Shown here in pieces: positions 8,703 to 17,477 of a stretch of DNA of 64,000 nucleotides. The position numbers were made by a program, and so were the translations under genes. Location of the stretch: assembly GCF_002846205.1 (NCBI RefSeq), contig NZ_PHKV01000001.1:1-64000 (forward strand), in the 5' to 3' direction. The notes beneath the pieces are model-generated. The model made no database searches, was not told where the DNA came from, and was given only the letters and a program-made list of their open reading frames with translations. The stretch comes from Xanthomonas prunicola. GTDB taxonomy: Bacteria > Pseudomonadota > Gammaproteobacteria > Xanthomonadales > Xanthomonadaceae. How positions within the stretch are numbered: the first letter of the stretch is position 1; each line of letters begins with the position of its first letter.

Positions 8703-8806
8703 AGCGTTCTCCGTACGTGCATGTCGTTAGAATTTGTTGTTGCATGATCGGCACTGCAGATCCGAAGATGCGTTGCATGTACTCACTACAAATTACCAAT
8801 CGCTTC

Positions 8807-9610
8807 CTAGTTGGACACCTCCTTCATTTCGCCATCCTGGAGCCGCTCAAGCTTTTTCTTCGGATTGGCCGGATCATTCGTGTCTTCGGTCAACCGCTCT
8901 ATCAGCACTGCCTCGTTATTCTTAAGCTCGTAGGTATCGAAGACATGGATACAGCATCCATCACCAGATGTAGATGTCAGAACATTCCCTTTGACGGAGA
9001 ATAGGCCATTGGCCATCACAGTAATATCAGACAGCGACTGATTAAAGATAAGGTGTTTCTTGGCAGCATCAAAAAGGTAGACGCTGTACGAGGGGCCGCC
9101 ATAATTACCCTCCTTTCCAGACCACACCACTACATCTTCATGTCCATCGCCATTGATATCGGCCAGAATGATCGAGTGGCGGTTTTTCTTGTAATTGTCA
9201 TCTAGCGGGCCATGATAGAACGTGGAATTACTATCCACGTACAATGCATCAGGCTCCAGTGCAATCGGCTTGGCTCCGGGGAATGTCACCTCCACGACTG
9301 GCGAACGGTTACATAGCATGATCCCTGGACTATCTTCGCTACAGCCCTGCGACTTGATTGAAATAGCAATGCCACCGATATCTGCGTTTACCTCGCCCTG
9401 GTCGTTGAGCTTGGCATTGACAGCAGATGGCATTTTCAAGTCCTTTTGCGGAGAGGATTCAGGCTTTTTGCCAGTTTGATCTTGGGCGGATAATTTCGCT
9501 CCGTCAGCCTCTGCGGACGGAGTATTGCCAGGACTGCACGCTGTGATCGAGATGGCGCAAGCTAAATACAGCGCCCCCACGACCGCTCTTGCTAGTGTAC
9601 GTTCCACCAT
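8807..9610 (-). CDS. XAC2610-like lipoprotein inhibitor (X-Tfi) of the GH19 effector
   Basis: The start is ATG 9610, with GGAAGG 7 bases upstream; an upstream TTG at 9625 is less likely. The product is a lipoprotein (ITAC, Cys25) with a charged linker and a C-terminal domain containing DINGDGHEDVVVW, a calcium-loop/FG-GAP-like motif. X. citri XAC2610 has this architecture; it is a periplasmic, calcium-binding inhibitor of XAC2609. Position directly upstream of the GH19 effector supports the same toxin-immunity pairing here. It would protect the peptidoglycan of the producer and its siblings. Confidence 0.9.
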   Translation of the reverse strand: MVERTLARAVVGALYLACAISITACSPGNTPSAEADGAKLSAQDQTGKKPESSPQKDLKMPSAVNAKLNDQGEVNADIGGIAISIKSQGCSEDSPGIMLCNRSPVVEVTFPGAKPIALEPDALYVDSNSTFYHGPLDDNYKKNRHSIILADINGDGHEDVVVWSGKEGNYGGPSYSVYLFDAAKKHLIFNQSLSDITVMANGLFSVKGNVLTSTSGDGCCIHVFDTYELKNNEAVLIERLTEDTNDPANPKKKLERLQDGEMKEVSN

Positions 9611-9718
9611 AGAAAATCCTTCCAATTCAAATCAATATTTCTTAAATACCAGCTCCGAACAAATTGTGCCCGCCTCTCGGTTCGCGACACTTTGCTAGCG
9701 GCATTTATGACAGAAAAA

Positions 9719-10207
9719 TCAGAACTTCCTAAAGATGGGATCGCTGCAAGTTGACATTGCAATTTTACAATCCCCTCCCGAATTCTTCTCGCAAGTTTTC
9801 GTTGCTCTGGATTCCACATCATTCAAGGATGGGCCTCCAGTTATCGCCCCCTTACCACGACTAGAAGCAGGCGACGCGATGGCAGCACACTGATTATGAA
9901 AAGTCAACGCGATAGTACATTGCATGCCAGCCAATTTTTGGCAGTTTTGCAGGGCGGCATCTTCAGCCTCTTTGCTAGTGAGACGCCCCTTAGTGTAACC
10001 AGCATCACCATTGTCGGCGATGGCAATGGCACCCCATGTTTTTATCCACTCACCCGTAGGCCGCGGCGGCGGAGCAGGAATGTCTCCTCTTGACGTCCCA
10101 GAATCAGGCCCGCATTGTGGACTGCCAGGCGCAACACCAACTGGACACGCCGTTTGCGCAAACGCGAATACAGGAATAACCGCCAATAATAAAATAATTT
10201 TACGCAT
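9719..10207 (-). CDS. Secreted DUF4189 protein, unit A (XAC2611-like position)
   Basis: 162 residues from ATG 10207, one base after the virB6 stop. It has a short signal peptide (MRKIILLLAV...FAFAQ), a Cys/Pro-rich segment GVAPGSPQCGPDSGTSR and a DUF4189 domain with EWIKTWGAIAIADNG, CTIALTFHNQCAAIA and C-terminal CSDPIFRKF. Translational coupling to virB6 is likely. The same gene follows virB6 in all three units and is duplicated once more as a pseudogene, so the pairing with virB6 is stable. No biochemical role is established for DUF4189. A periplasmic accessory of secretion or effector handling is one possibility. Confidence 0.85.
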   Translation of the reverse strand: MRKIILLLAVIPVFAFAQTACPVGVAPGSPQCGPDSGTSRGDIPAPPPRPTGEWIKTWGAIAIADNGDAGYTKGRLTSKEAEDAALQNCQKLAGMQCTIALTFHNQCAAIASPASSRGKGAITGGPSLNDVESRATKTCEKNSGGDCKIAMSTCSDPIFRKF

Positions 10208-10208
10208 T

Positions 10209-11288
10209 TTAGCCCCGCTGCCTGTCGACGTTATTAGCGTTGCCCATTTTACCGCTTGCGGTCTGGCTAGAATTGGACTCATCGCCCGAAACTCGGCCAC
10301 TCACTTGAGGGACAGGAGTAATTTCAGAACGTTGATTATCCCTAGCTGGCGCCCCAGGCTCATAAGGCCGCCCAGCCCCCGGCGACTGGCTCGCGCGATC
10401 CAGCTGCCCCAGCGCCGAATACGCAGTGAACTGGCCAAGCGTGCCCTGGAAGAAGGCTGCGGCCATCGGCGGTGCGGTGATGATCAATGTTGTGAGCACT
10501 AGCCCTAATCCTCCCTGCTGCAGCGCCATGCTGCTGATGCCTTCGCCCGTAAACCCGTTCATTGCCCACTTTGCGACGAAGGCTGCGCCCACTGCGCCAA
10601 CCACCTTGGTTGCCAAGCTCACCGTGAAGGTCAAGACAGACAACGAGAACACGGTGCCTAGTCCGTATAGCAGCCACTTGCTGAACAACGACTTCGTCGC
10701 CTGGAACAGCAGGCACAGGATGAACAATGGCCCAAACCCAATCACCAGCGCCATCGCTAGCTTGTTCAGCAGCAACATCGAACCTGCAACGACGCCCGGT
10801 CCGGCCATGCCAATGCCGGTGAACCACCGGGCCCGGTCTTTTTCGTCCTTACTTTCTGCATCGCCACCGGTGTTGATCTGGTCCAGACCCGACATCGCCA
10901 CTTGCATCAGCATCAGATTCTTGTCGATCGCCTCATATGGGCTATCCGAGTCGCCCGTCACCGTCTTGGTGATCGCATGGCTGATCCCGTCGGTCAACGT
11001 CCAGTACAGACGCGAGGACCCTTGGGCCATGCTCGTGGCAAGACCGATGATCAACGCTGCACGCAGCGCGGTCACCACCAGCCCCATCGCCGCCTCACGC
11101 GACTGGCCGGTCACGATCCGATAGCCCTGGATCAAAATCCACAGCGTCAGCACCGTGAGCGCCACCACCCCCACCCACGCCGTCGTCCGTTGCAACAGAT
11201 TCCACTGGAAAATCGCAATCTCATTGCGCAGGTAATCGTTGATCAGACGAAAAAATTCGTATTGGGCGATGTTCGTCAAAAAATCCAT
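10209..11288 (-). CDS. virB6: T4SS inner-membrane protein VirB6 (intact copy)
   Basis: 359 residues; the only one of three virB6 copies with a complete 5' end (MDFLTNIAQYEFF). Hydrophobic segments lie near residues 38-60, 68-88, 155-200, 205-235 and 255-285, typical of polytopic VirB6/TrbL. The central loop carries ITKTVTGDSDSPYEAIDKNL. The C-terminal tail is hydrophilic and differs between copies. VirB6 belongs to the inner-membrane complex with VirB3, VirB4 and VirB8 and is thought to help form the translocation path. It is separated from virB5 by 88 bases that contain a GC-rich hairpin. Confidence 0.92.
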   Translation of the reverse strand: MDFLTNIAQYEFFRLINDYLRNEIAIFQWNLLQRTTAWVGVVALTVLTLWILIQGYRIVTGQSREAAMGLVVTALRAALIIGLATSMAQGSSRLYWTLTDGISHAITKTVTGDSDSPYEAIDKNLMLMQVAMSGLDQINTGGDAESKDEKDRARWFTGIGMAGPGVVAGSMLLLNKLAMALVIGFGPLFILCLLFQATKSLFSKWLLYGLGTVFSLSVLTFTVSLATKVVGAVGAAFVAKWAMNGFTGEGISSMALQQGGLGLVLTTLIITAPPMAAAFFQGTLGQFTAYSALGQLDRASQSPGAGRPYEPGAPARDNQRSEITPVPQVSGRVSGDESNSSQTASGKMGNANNVDRQRG

Positions 11289-11320
11289 ATGTCACCACAT
11301 CCACTTAACGGCTATGCCGT

Positions 11321-11337
11321 GGGGCAGTCGCTGCCCC
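11321..11337 (-). other. Intercistronic hairpin between virB5 and virB6
   Basis: Perfect 7-bp GC-rich stem (GGGGCAG/CTGCCCC) with a 3-base loop in the gap between virB5 and virB6. No T-run follows on the minus strand, so it is not a standard intrinsic terminator. It could stabilise or process the mRNA. One of three such elements in the virB operon. Confidence 0.5.
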
Positions 11338-11376
11338 GGGGTTGATTACGTTGCGCGATCCGGCCGTGCCACAGCG

Positions 11377-12129
11377 TCAGTCCTTGTCGATCGCCAATGG
11401 CGGTTCCATGCCAGATGGCTTGTCACTCTCGACCGTCTTGAGTGCACCTTTCATCACCAGACCGGCTGCGACTGTCTTGCCCAGGCTCAACAGATCAGAG
11501 GGAATCCAGGACGGTATCCACGAATCGCTTCCATCTCCCTTCGGCGGCTCCTTGCCAGCCATCGCGGCTTTCGCTGCGCCGGTTTGCAGTTCGGTCAAGG
11601 CCGCCAGACGCTTTTCGTAGGCAAACATTGCCGACTCCATCTGCTGGCGATCGATATCCATCATCGCCTTCAGCGCCAGAAGCTTATTGGTGTTGCTCTC
11701 CAGCTCGCCAATCTTCTGGTCGCCGATCTTCTTGCGCTCTTCCTCGATCGTGCGCAGACGCTCCAGGCGCTTGGTGGTGATCTCGTACATCGCCACCATG
11801 TAATTGAACTGGGAGTTACGCGTACGTTGGATCAGCTCACAGGATTCCCTCTGCGAATCAGAGACCGGTGTACCGGAGGTAGACGCCGAACAGGCGGCCA
11901 CCCCCTGATCATCTGGAACCTTCTTCAAGGTCTCTTTGGGCTTCTCGACCTCCTTGCCGCTGGATTCCTTGCCGTCGCCGTTCTTGATGGTCTGGTTCTT
12001 CCGGATCTGATCGACTTTTTCGTTGAGATCCTTGTCTACCACTTCCCATTGCGCACTGGCCGCTCCCGCCATGCAGAGCAGCACCAGTCCCACGAAGACT
12101 CGGGAAAAATGTCTGAACTTGGTTGCCAT
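11377..12129 (-). CDS. virB5: T4SS minor pilus component VirB5
   Basis: The start is ATG 12129, which has AGGAGG 12 bases upstream and begins a signal peptide (MATKFRHFSRVFVGLVLL...ASAQ). A longer in-frame extension to 12264 overlaps virB4 and is unlikely. The mature protein is mostly alpha-helical: a Lys/Glu-rich N-terminal part, then NSQFNYMVAMYEITTKRLERLRTI, typical of the VirB5 helical bundle. VirB5 sits at the pilus tip. It lies downstream of virB4, as in the X. citri locus (XAC2613 position). Confidence 0.85.
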   Translation of the reverse strand: MATKFRHFSRVFVGLVLLCMAGAASAQWEVVDKDLNEKVDQIRKNQTIKNGDGKESSGKEVEKPKETLKKVPDDQGVAACSASTSGTPVSDSQRESCELIQRTRNSQFNYMVAMYEITTKRLERLRTIEEERKKIGDQKIGELESNTNKLLALKAMMDIDRQQMESAMFAYEKRLAALTELQTGAAKAAMAGKEPPKGDGSDSWIPSWIPSDLLSLGKTVAAGLVMKGALKTVESDKPSGMEPPLAIDKD

Positions 12130-12199
12130 GGTGTTCTTCGCCTCCTGTGACACAAATGAATACGGTGCGGGTTGAAACTGCTGCGCCTGCGTGGGCTGA

Positions 12200-14653
12200 C
12201 TATGCATCTTCGACCTCCTTGTCCTTTGCCGATTTGCGCTTGCCAGAGCCCTTGCGGTTGGCATAGAAGTCGGCCAACCACTGCTCCGGCGTCAGTTGGT
12301 CGACGGTCACCCCAAGCTTGCCGGCCTTGCCTGCCAGGATCTGATGCATGATCTCGATGTTGTCGGTCGAGGACGAAATCACCGACAGCGCGTCGTCCAT
12401 GCCGCGCAGGTTGAGCTGGCACACCGCCGAGGCATGCCCCTGCTTGACCAGGAAACAGCGCGAGCGCTCGTCCAGCGACACCACCACCTGATATTCGGCG
12501 TCGGTGAGCTTGAGCCCTTCCATGTAATCGTCGCGGCTGGCATTGGGATTGGGCAGCAGGATCATGGTGGCCGTCTGCTCGATCAACGCGGCGGCAATGT
12601 CGCTGGCCAGCGCATCTTCCGGGCTCTGTGTGGCGAAAATCCCCAAGCCGTTCTGCTTACGGATGGTCTTCTGCTTGTTCTTGGCGAATTCCTTCAGGCC
12701 GCCCTTACCGTCGAGGATCTTCCAGAACTCGTCCATCACATAGATCAGCGGGCGGCCGTCGATCAAGGCTTCCAGCCGATGCAGCAGGTAGTTGATGACC
12801 GGCACACGCACTTCGGCGTTGTCGATCACGTCCGTGTAGTCGAACCCAATGATGGATGCGCGCGTCAGGTCGATCGTGTCCACCGGGTTATCGAAGACCC
12901 AGCCCAGCGAATTGCCCGCGGTCCAGCGACGCAGGCGCGCATACAGCCCGTCATCGCCCATGTTGGGCAGACTCTTACGGAAATTGCTCATGCTGCGCAG
13001 GTGCATCGGCGTGTCCAGCATGCCTTCCACTGCGCGATAGATATCTTCTTCCTCACGGGCGCTGTATTCGGCTTTGCCGCCCAGCACCTTGATCAACTCG
13101 GCCAGGAACTGGGTGTTGGCTTCGTTGCGCTCGCATTGGAACGGGTTGAAGCCGGTCGGAGACCCATTCTCCAGCGCCAGGTAATTACCACCGCAGGCGC
13201 GCACGAAGATCTCCGCGCCGCGATCCTTGTCGAAGAAAAAGATGGTCGGAATCGGGTCGAACTTCTGTACCTGGCTCAACAAGAAGTTGATCAGCGCTGT
13301 CTTACCCGTACCCGACTTACCGATCACCATCGTGTTGCCGATGGCCTTCTCGCCAAGGGAATTTTCGGATGGGTGCGTGGCGTGGAAATTGAAGTAGTAC
13401 GGCTGCCCATTGGTTGTCTGCAGCGTCGTGACGCAGTCGCCCCACGGATTGTTGTGCTGCTTGCCCTGAGCGAAATTGTGCAGCGGCGACAAGCCGAGGA
13501 AATTGAGCGAGCTCAGGTTGGCGATGCGCGTGCGGAAGCGCCAGTTACCCGGCAGCTGTGCATAGAATGACGAAGCGATCGCCAGGTCTTCCTTGGCGGA
13601 AACGAAGCCTGCATTCGACAACTCGGCGCGGGTGGTTGCGATTTGCCTGGCAAGCTTTTCCTGGCTGTCGGAATAGACTGCCAGGGTGAAATGATATTCG
13701 CCGAGCACGAAGTTCCCCGAGGCAACATCGTCCATCGCAACATCGAGATCGCGAATCTGGGTAGAGGACTTGTCCCCGGAGGAAATCATCATCCCCTTGG
13801 TACGTTCCAGCACCTTCAGCGCATCATGGCGGCCGACCGGGCTGAACGAGTGCGTCATGACGTACTCGAAATCCAGATACTTCAGACCATTGAGAATGCC
13901 TGGATAGGTTCCGTCCGCATATTCCTTGATATTCAGGATGGCGCCAAAATGATTGATTCCGTCTGGAGTACGAATGACGAAATCGCCCGTCTTGTTGGCG
14001 AACATGTGCTTACTGACGGGCAAATACGCGGGCACTGGAGCCGGCAAGACCGGCACCGGCTCATCGATACGGTTCAACAAGTAGCCCAGGAACTCCAGCG
14101 TCTCGGAGAAGACCACGCCATTCTTTGCCTCATACATACCAAGCCGATACGGTGCGTAATCCTTGAGCACGGCCTCCACATTCGTGGCGAGCTCGACAAC
14201 CTTCGCAACAGCCTGTTCTTCTTCGGCGCGAATCTTGTCCGGGTTCGCGGATTTCTCCACCAAGCGACGCCCAGTGACCACCGGCCTATAAATCATGCTG
14301 AAATACAACTCGTTCTGCATGATCTTCTGCGATGAAAGCGCTGTGTAATATTCGTCCGACAGATTTTGATTGAACGCCTGCTTGAAACGCCCCCCTGAAC
14401 CGATTCTACGCCGCCGCCGCACATCGTGAACCCAGAACGCAACGTTGGCAAAATCCGGCGCGCGCAGGGTCTGCAGAAGACGGTTAAACGTGTTGTGCCG
14501 TTGTTCGAGCTCGAACTCGTCTCGCCCCACGAACGGCAAACCGCCCAGATGCCAGATCAACAGATAGTCACCGGCAGTCGTCTTGACGACCGACGGCGCA
14601 ACATGCGTCGAGATGGAAACAAACTCGCTGATCGGACTGTCTGGACTGAACAT
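12200..14653 (-). CDS. virB4: T4SS ATPase VirB4
   Basis: 817 residues. The N-terminal CagE/TrbE/VirB domain is followed by a RecA-like ATPase domain with Walker A MVIGKSGTGKT near residues 443-452 and Walker B LIYVMDEF near 634-641. Length and order match VirB4 of antibacterial Xanthomonas T4SSs. It is the inner-membrane hexameric ATPase used for pilus biogenesis and substrate transfer. The C-terminal tail is Lys/Arg-rich. The upstream gap to virB3 (14654-14754) contains a long perfect hairpin. Confidence 0.96.
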   Translation of the reverse strand: MFSPDSPISEFVSISTHVAPSVVKTTAGDYLLIWHLGGLPFVGRDEFELEQRHNTFNRLLQTLRAPDFANVAFWVHDVRRRRRIGSGGRFKQAFNQNLSDEYYTALSSQKIMQNELYFSMIYRPVVTGRRLVEKSANPDKIRAEEEQAVAKVVELATNVEAVLKDYAPYRLGMYEAKNGVVFSETLEFLGYLLNRIDEPVPVLPAPVPAYLPVSKHMFANKTGDFVIRTPDGINHFGAILNIKEYADGTYPGILNGLKYLDFEYVMTHSFSPVGRHDALKVLERTKGMMISSGDKSSTQIRDLDVAMDDVASGNFVLGEYHFTLAVYSDSQEKLARQIATTRAELSNAGFVSAKEDLAIASSFYAQLPGNWRFRTRIANLSSLNFLGLSPLHNFAQGKQHNNPWGDCVTTLQTTNGQPYYFNFHATHPSENSLGEKAIGNTMVIGKSGTGKTALINFLLSQVQKFDPIPTIFFFDKDRGAEIFVRACGGNYLALENGSPTGFNPFQCERNEANTQFLAELIKVLGGKAEYSAREEEDIYRAVEGMLDTPMHLRSMSNFRKSLPNMGDDGLYARLRRWTAGNSLGWVFDNPVDTIDLTRASIIGFDYTDVIDNAEVRVPVINYLLHRLEALIDGRPLIYVMDEFWKILDGKGGLKEFAKNKQKTIRKQNGLGIFATQSPEDALASDIAAALIEQTATMILLPNPNASRDDYMEGLKLTDAEYQVVVSLDERSRCFLVKQGHASAVCQLNLRGMDDALSVISSSTDNIEIMHQILAGKAGKLGVTVDQLTPEQWLADFYANRKGSGKRKSAKDKEVEDA

Positions 14654-14704
14654 GGTCTTACCAAATTTAGAGAGGAAGCATCACACCAAGCGACCATCGC
14701 AAAC

Positions 14705-14739
14705 ACCAACCCCACGCGGGTTGCATGCGTGGGGTTGGT
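14705..14739 (-). other. Intercistronic hairpin between virB3 and virB4
   Basis: Perfect 13-bp inverted repeat (ACCAACCCCACGC at 14705-14717, complement at 14727-14739) with a 9-base loop, in the 101-base gap before virB4. On the minus strand it is followed by GTTTGCG, a poor U-tract, so full termination is unlikely. A role in mRNA processing, stability or partial attenuation fits better. Confidence 0.65.
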
Positions 14740-14754
14740 AAAACAGCTACGTGT

Positions 14755-15066
14755 TCATCGCGATTTTCCCGAGGGATTCTTGCGATATTCATTTGGGCTG
14801 AAGACCCACATTCCTGAATAACGCTGAAGGTTTCGCGCACGCATTCGGAACAGCCAGCGCAATCCCAGCAACCTGAAAATCATCTCGTCACGCTTAGCCA
14901 TCTGTTGCATGGCAAAGATGATGACCGGGATGGTCAGCAAGTACCAAAGATTGATATACATCCCCAACAGCAAGCCACCGCCCGCACCGATGAAGAAAGG
15001 GATGTAGGGCACCCCCAAAAACATCGCGGGGCGGGTGCATCCGCGGAAGAGTACGTCTTTATGCAT
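14755..15066 (-). CDS. virB3: T4SS inner-membrane protein VirB3
   Basis: 103 residues starting MHKDVLFRGCTRPAMFLGVPY, with two adjacent hydrophobic segments (about residues 17-58) and a basic C-terminal part, as in the VirB3 family. VirB3 anchors VirB4 at the inner membrane. Its start overlaps the virB2 end by 8 bases, implying translational coupling. Confidence 0.93.
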   Translation of the reverse strand: MHKDVLFRGCTRPAMFLGVPYIPFFIGAGGGLLLGMYINLWYLLTIPVIIFAMQQMAKRDEMIFRLLGLRWLFRMRARNLQRYSGMWVFSPNEYRKNPSGKSR

Positions 15067-15469
15067 AGTATTGAGCTAACTGCATCAGCGAACCGGTAAT
15101 CGTCGAGCAATCACCCGAACTGCCGTTTTTATTCTGGAGGATCATGTTGGCGATCTGACCAGCAGCACCAATGAGAACGCCACCGATGAGAATGGGCGAA
15201 ACCTCGGAGATACGCTTGTGTGCGAAAGCGATCTGGTAGCCAGCCACGATGACCGCGATGGTGACCACTGCGATCGAGCCCATGTTCAACAGCTTGGTCA
15301 CATTGTTCAAAAAGCCACACACGCGGGTGTCGGTGTCTGCAAGACCGTTGCCGTCTGCAGATGCACCGCCGGCCACCATCAGCAACGAAATGAATAGCAA
15401 TGCCTTCACTGCCTGGGTGCCGACCATTTTGGCTTCGGCGATCGTTTTGTTGTCGATTTCAAACTTCAT
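15059..15469 (-). CDS. virB2: T4SS major pilin VirB2
   Basis: 136 residues. A signal peptide ends at GGASA, and the mature pilin has two hydrophobic helices (NMGSIAVVTIAVIVAGYQIAFA and SPILIGGVLIGAAGQIANMI) separated by the short basic loop HKRISE, as expected for VirB2 pilins. Cysteines near the start and end of the mature chain may form a disulfide. The start ATG 15469 follows a 57-base gap after virB1. Confidence 0.93.
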   Translation of the reverse strand: MKFEIDNKTIAEAKMVGTQAVKALLFISLLMVAGGASADGNGLADTDTRVCGFLNNVTKLLNMGSIAVVTIAVIVAGYQIAFAHKRISEVSPILIGGVLIGAAGQIANMILQNKNGSSGDCSTITGSLMQLAQYYA

Positions 15470-15526
15470 GTCTAACTCCTTGGGAACAGAGGGGGTCCAG
15501 CAGCCATATCCTTGGCAATTTCCATC

Positions 15527-16369
15527 CTAAAAAACGAATGCACTATCCACTTGCGGAACTGTTTGCGGTGCTCTCTGCATAGAAACGGGTGCAGATTGCT
15601 CGACCGACGTCGAACCCTGCGGCGCAGAAGCTGGCACCGCCACACCACGCCCCTGCCCCGTTGCCTTCACCACATACAGCTCATTGTCTGCCGCTGGAGC
15701 TGCAGGAATTGCAGGCGCCACCCGACTCGGCAAGGAATACGCTGTTGCAGGCGGGGATAGCATAGGCCCTGGCGGTGAAGCCGCTGTGTGGCTCGCCCCG
15801 GAAAAATCCTGAATGCGACGAGATACGATTGCGTCCGCCAGTTCGGCTGCAGCCTGTCGCAGGGGATTGGCGGGCTTCAGCTGCACCTGACGGGTTGGCA
15901 CGACTGCGATGGGCTCGGCACCGGAAGACGCCACCGACTGCCGAATGGAGGCATAGATCTTCTGCACGTAGCCATGTTTGAAGCCGGTTTCGAAATTTCC
16001 AGAGTAGTAGCAGCTAAACGACTTCCCCCAGTTGGCACCAGAACGCGAGTGGCATTCGGCAAGAATCTTTGAGGCGGCGACCAGGTTAGGACATTTGTCG
16101 AATGCCATCTCATAAGTCGCCAAACCGTACTTCTGCAGGTTGTATCGATTGACCTGCCCCAGACCCAGCGAAAAGTTGTACCCCTTCTGCTCCAGCATCT
16201 TCGCAGTGGCGACCGCCTCGGCTAGGCCGCGTGGCTCACGTACCAGGCGGCCACCAACGACACCAATGGCGTAGGGATTACGCGACGACTCGACACGGAC
16301 AACGTGCTGCATTACCTCGCCGGGGACGGCCAGTCCAGTGCATCCCATCAGTTCCATGCCAGGCAACAT
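15527..16369 (-). CDS. virB1: T4SS lytic transglycosylase VirB1
   Basis: The start is ATG 16369 (MLPGMELMGC), chosen for the AAGGAG 8 bases upstream; a longer in-frame start at 16414 has no such site. An SLT domain occupies residues ~15-150, with catalytic Glu27 in RVESSRNPYAIG, GLGQVNRYN (69-77) and a CYYSGN motif. The Pro/Ala-rich C-terminal third is low complexity. VirB1 opens the peptidoglycan locally so the secretion channel can assemble. The N-terminus is not a clear signal peptide. Confidence 0.92.
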   Translation of the reverse strand: MLPGMELMGCTGLAVPGEVMQHVVRVESSRNPYAIGVVGGRLVREPRGLAEAVATAKMLEQKGYNFSLGLGQVNRYNLQKYGLATYEMAFDKCPNLVAASKILAECHSRSGANWGKSFSCYYSGNFETGFKHGYVQKIYASIRQSVASSGAEPIAVVPTRQVQLKPANPLRQAAAELADAIVSRRIQDFSGASHTAASPPGPMLSPPATAYSLPSRVAPAIPAAPAADNELYVVKATGQGRGVAVPASAPQGSTSVEQSAPVSMQRAPQTVPQVDSAFVF

Positions 16370-16418
16370 GTCAGTACTCCTTCTAAAGCAGGTCAAACTC
16401 AACGACGACGTCAACGCC

Positions 16419-17477
16419 CTAGCCGCCGCGCAGCGTGCGCAGCGGATCGAAATCGATACCCGTGATGAAGCGCCGTCCAGCGTGCGCCTTGATGTGAACC
16501 ACTACGTCGATGGTCATTCTGAGCAAGCGCTTGATCACTTCGAACTCAAGACCGGAGCCCTCATTCGAGGCCTTCACCATCAAGGCAAGCTGGTCCCACG
16601 TCTGCTCAACGCTTCCAGCGTGACAACTGGTAATGGAGCCTGGATGGCCAGACGCGCAGTTACGAATAAAGTAAAACGACTCATCGCCGCGCAGCTCGGC
16701 AAGGATGATACGGTCCGGCTTCATACGCAGGCAGGCTTCCATGCAGCTCTTGGCAGTCACGTTGCTAGCGCTCTGACCGCCCTTGGAATAGAGCAAGTGC
16801 ACAGAGTTCGGCTGACTGATGAATAGCTCCCGGGCGTCCTCAATGGTCACCAGGCGCTCTTCGCTCGGAATGTGGTTGACGAGCGCCTTCATGAAGGTGG
16901 TCTTGCCGCTACCTGTCGCCCCAGCAACGACGACATTTTTCTTGTAAAGCACGCACTTCTTGAAGAACTCCGCGTAATCACGCTTGCGGCGCAGCTCAAG
17001 CAACTCTTGGTCGTGATCGCTGACGTCCGCCGATTGCTCCAGCACTTCATCAAAGAAACCATCGTGCTTGTACTGCTCCAGCGACTTGGTGTGCTTTGAA
17101 GGAAGCCGGATGGTGATGGATACCTTGCCTGCATCACAGGCTGGCGGCATCACGAATTGCGCGCGCTGACCAGTCGGAAATGTCAGCGACACGACAGGGT
17201 CAGCATCGGTAATGCGTTGACCGGTGTTGCTCTCGTTGACGACCGCCGTACAGAACTGCCGCGCACGGTCGTACGTGAGGGATGGCACGTCGACTCGCTG
17301 CCATCCATGGATCGTTTCCAGGTACAACTCACCAGGACGATTGATGCAAATTTCGGTCACGTCAGGCGAATTCAGATAGTCCAGGATTCCCAGCACGGAG
17401 TACTGGTAGTCCAGGAAGTCATTCGAAATACGCGCTGTCGGGGAGTCATCGATCGTCATGGCAACCATTTCATTCAC
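16419..17477 (-). CDS. virB11: T4SS ATPase VirB11
   Basis: 352 residues. The N-terminal domain is followed by a RecA-like traffic ATPase with Walker A VVAGATGSGKTT near residues 184-192, the Asp box (VTIEDARELF), Walker B RIILAELRGDE near 256-265 and the His box (GHPGSITSCHAGS). VirB11 is a hexameric cytoplasmic ATPase acting with VirB4 and VirD4. It overlaps virB10 by 4 bases (ATGA), indicating coupled translation. Confidence 0.96.
   Translation of the reverse strand: MNEMVAMTIDDSPTARISNDFLDYQYSVLGILDYLNSPDVTEICINRPGELYLETIHGWQRVDVPSLTYDRARQFCTAVVNESNTGQRITDADPVVSLTFPTGQRAQFVMPPACDAGKVSITIRLPSKHTKSLEQYKHDGFFDEVLEQSADVSDHDQELLELRRKRDYAEFFKKCVLYKKNVVVAGATGSGKTTFMKALVNHIPSEERLVTIEDARELFISQPNSVHLLYSKGGQSASNVTAKSCMEACLRMKPDRIILAELRGDESFYFIRNCASGHPGSITSCHAGSVEQTWDQLALMVKASNEGSGLEFEVIKRLLRMTIDVVVHIKAHAGRRFITGIDFDPLRTLRGG

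Larger units (their letters stand above)
1..11288 (-). repeat. Triple tandem module: virB6 copy - DUF4189 - X-Tfi - X-Tfe
   Basis: Three successive units of about 3.9-4.0 kb share one gene order on the minus strand. Unit A is 7404-11288, unit B is 3392-7391, and unit C runs from about 3269 past the left edge. The conserved Phe-Gln-Trp of VirB6 recurs near 11210, 7302 and 3269, which sets the period. Within each unit the virB6 body, the DUF4189 gene and the 3' half of the effector are homologous between units. The inhibitor lipoprotein and the effector 5' half are unrelated. The copies are diverged, not identical, so the duplications are not recent. Confidence 0.85.

Noticed and set aside
11239-13570. 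Long plus-strand frames opposite virB4, virB5 and virB6
   Set aside because: They are antisense to clear VirB genes, high-GC codon-position artefacts without domains.
14705-14739. Rho-independent terminator between virB3 and virB4
   Set aside because: The stem is strong but the following bases lack a T-run, and virB4 and later genes belong to the same operon.
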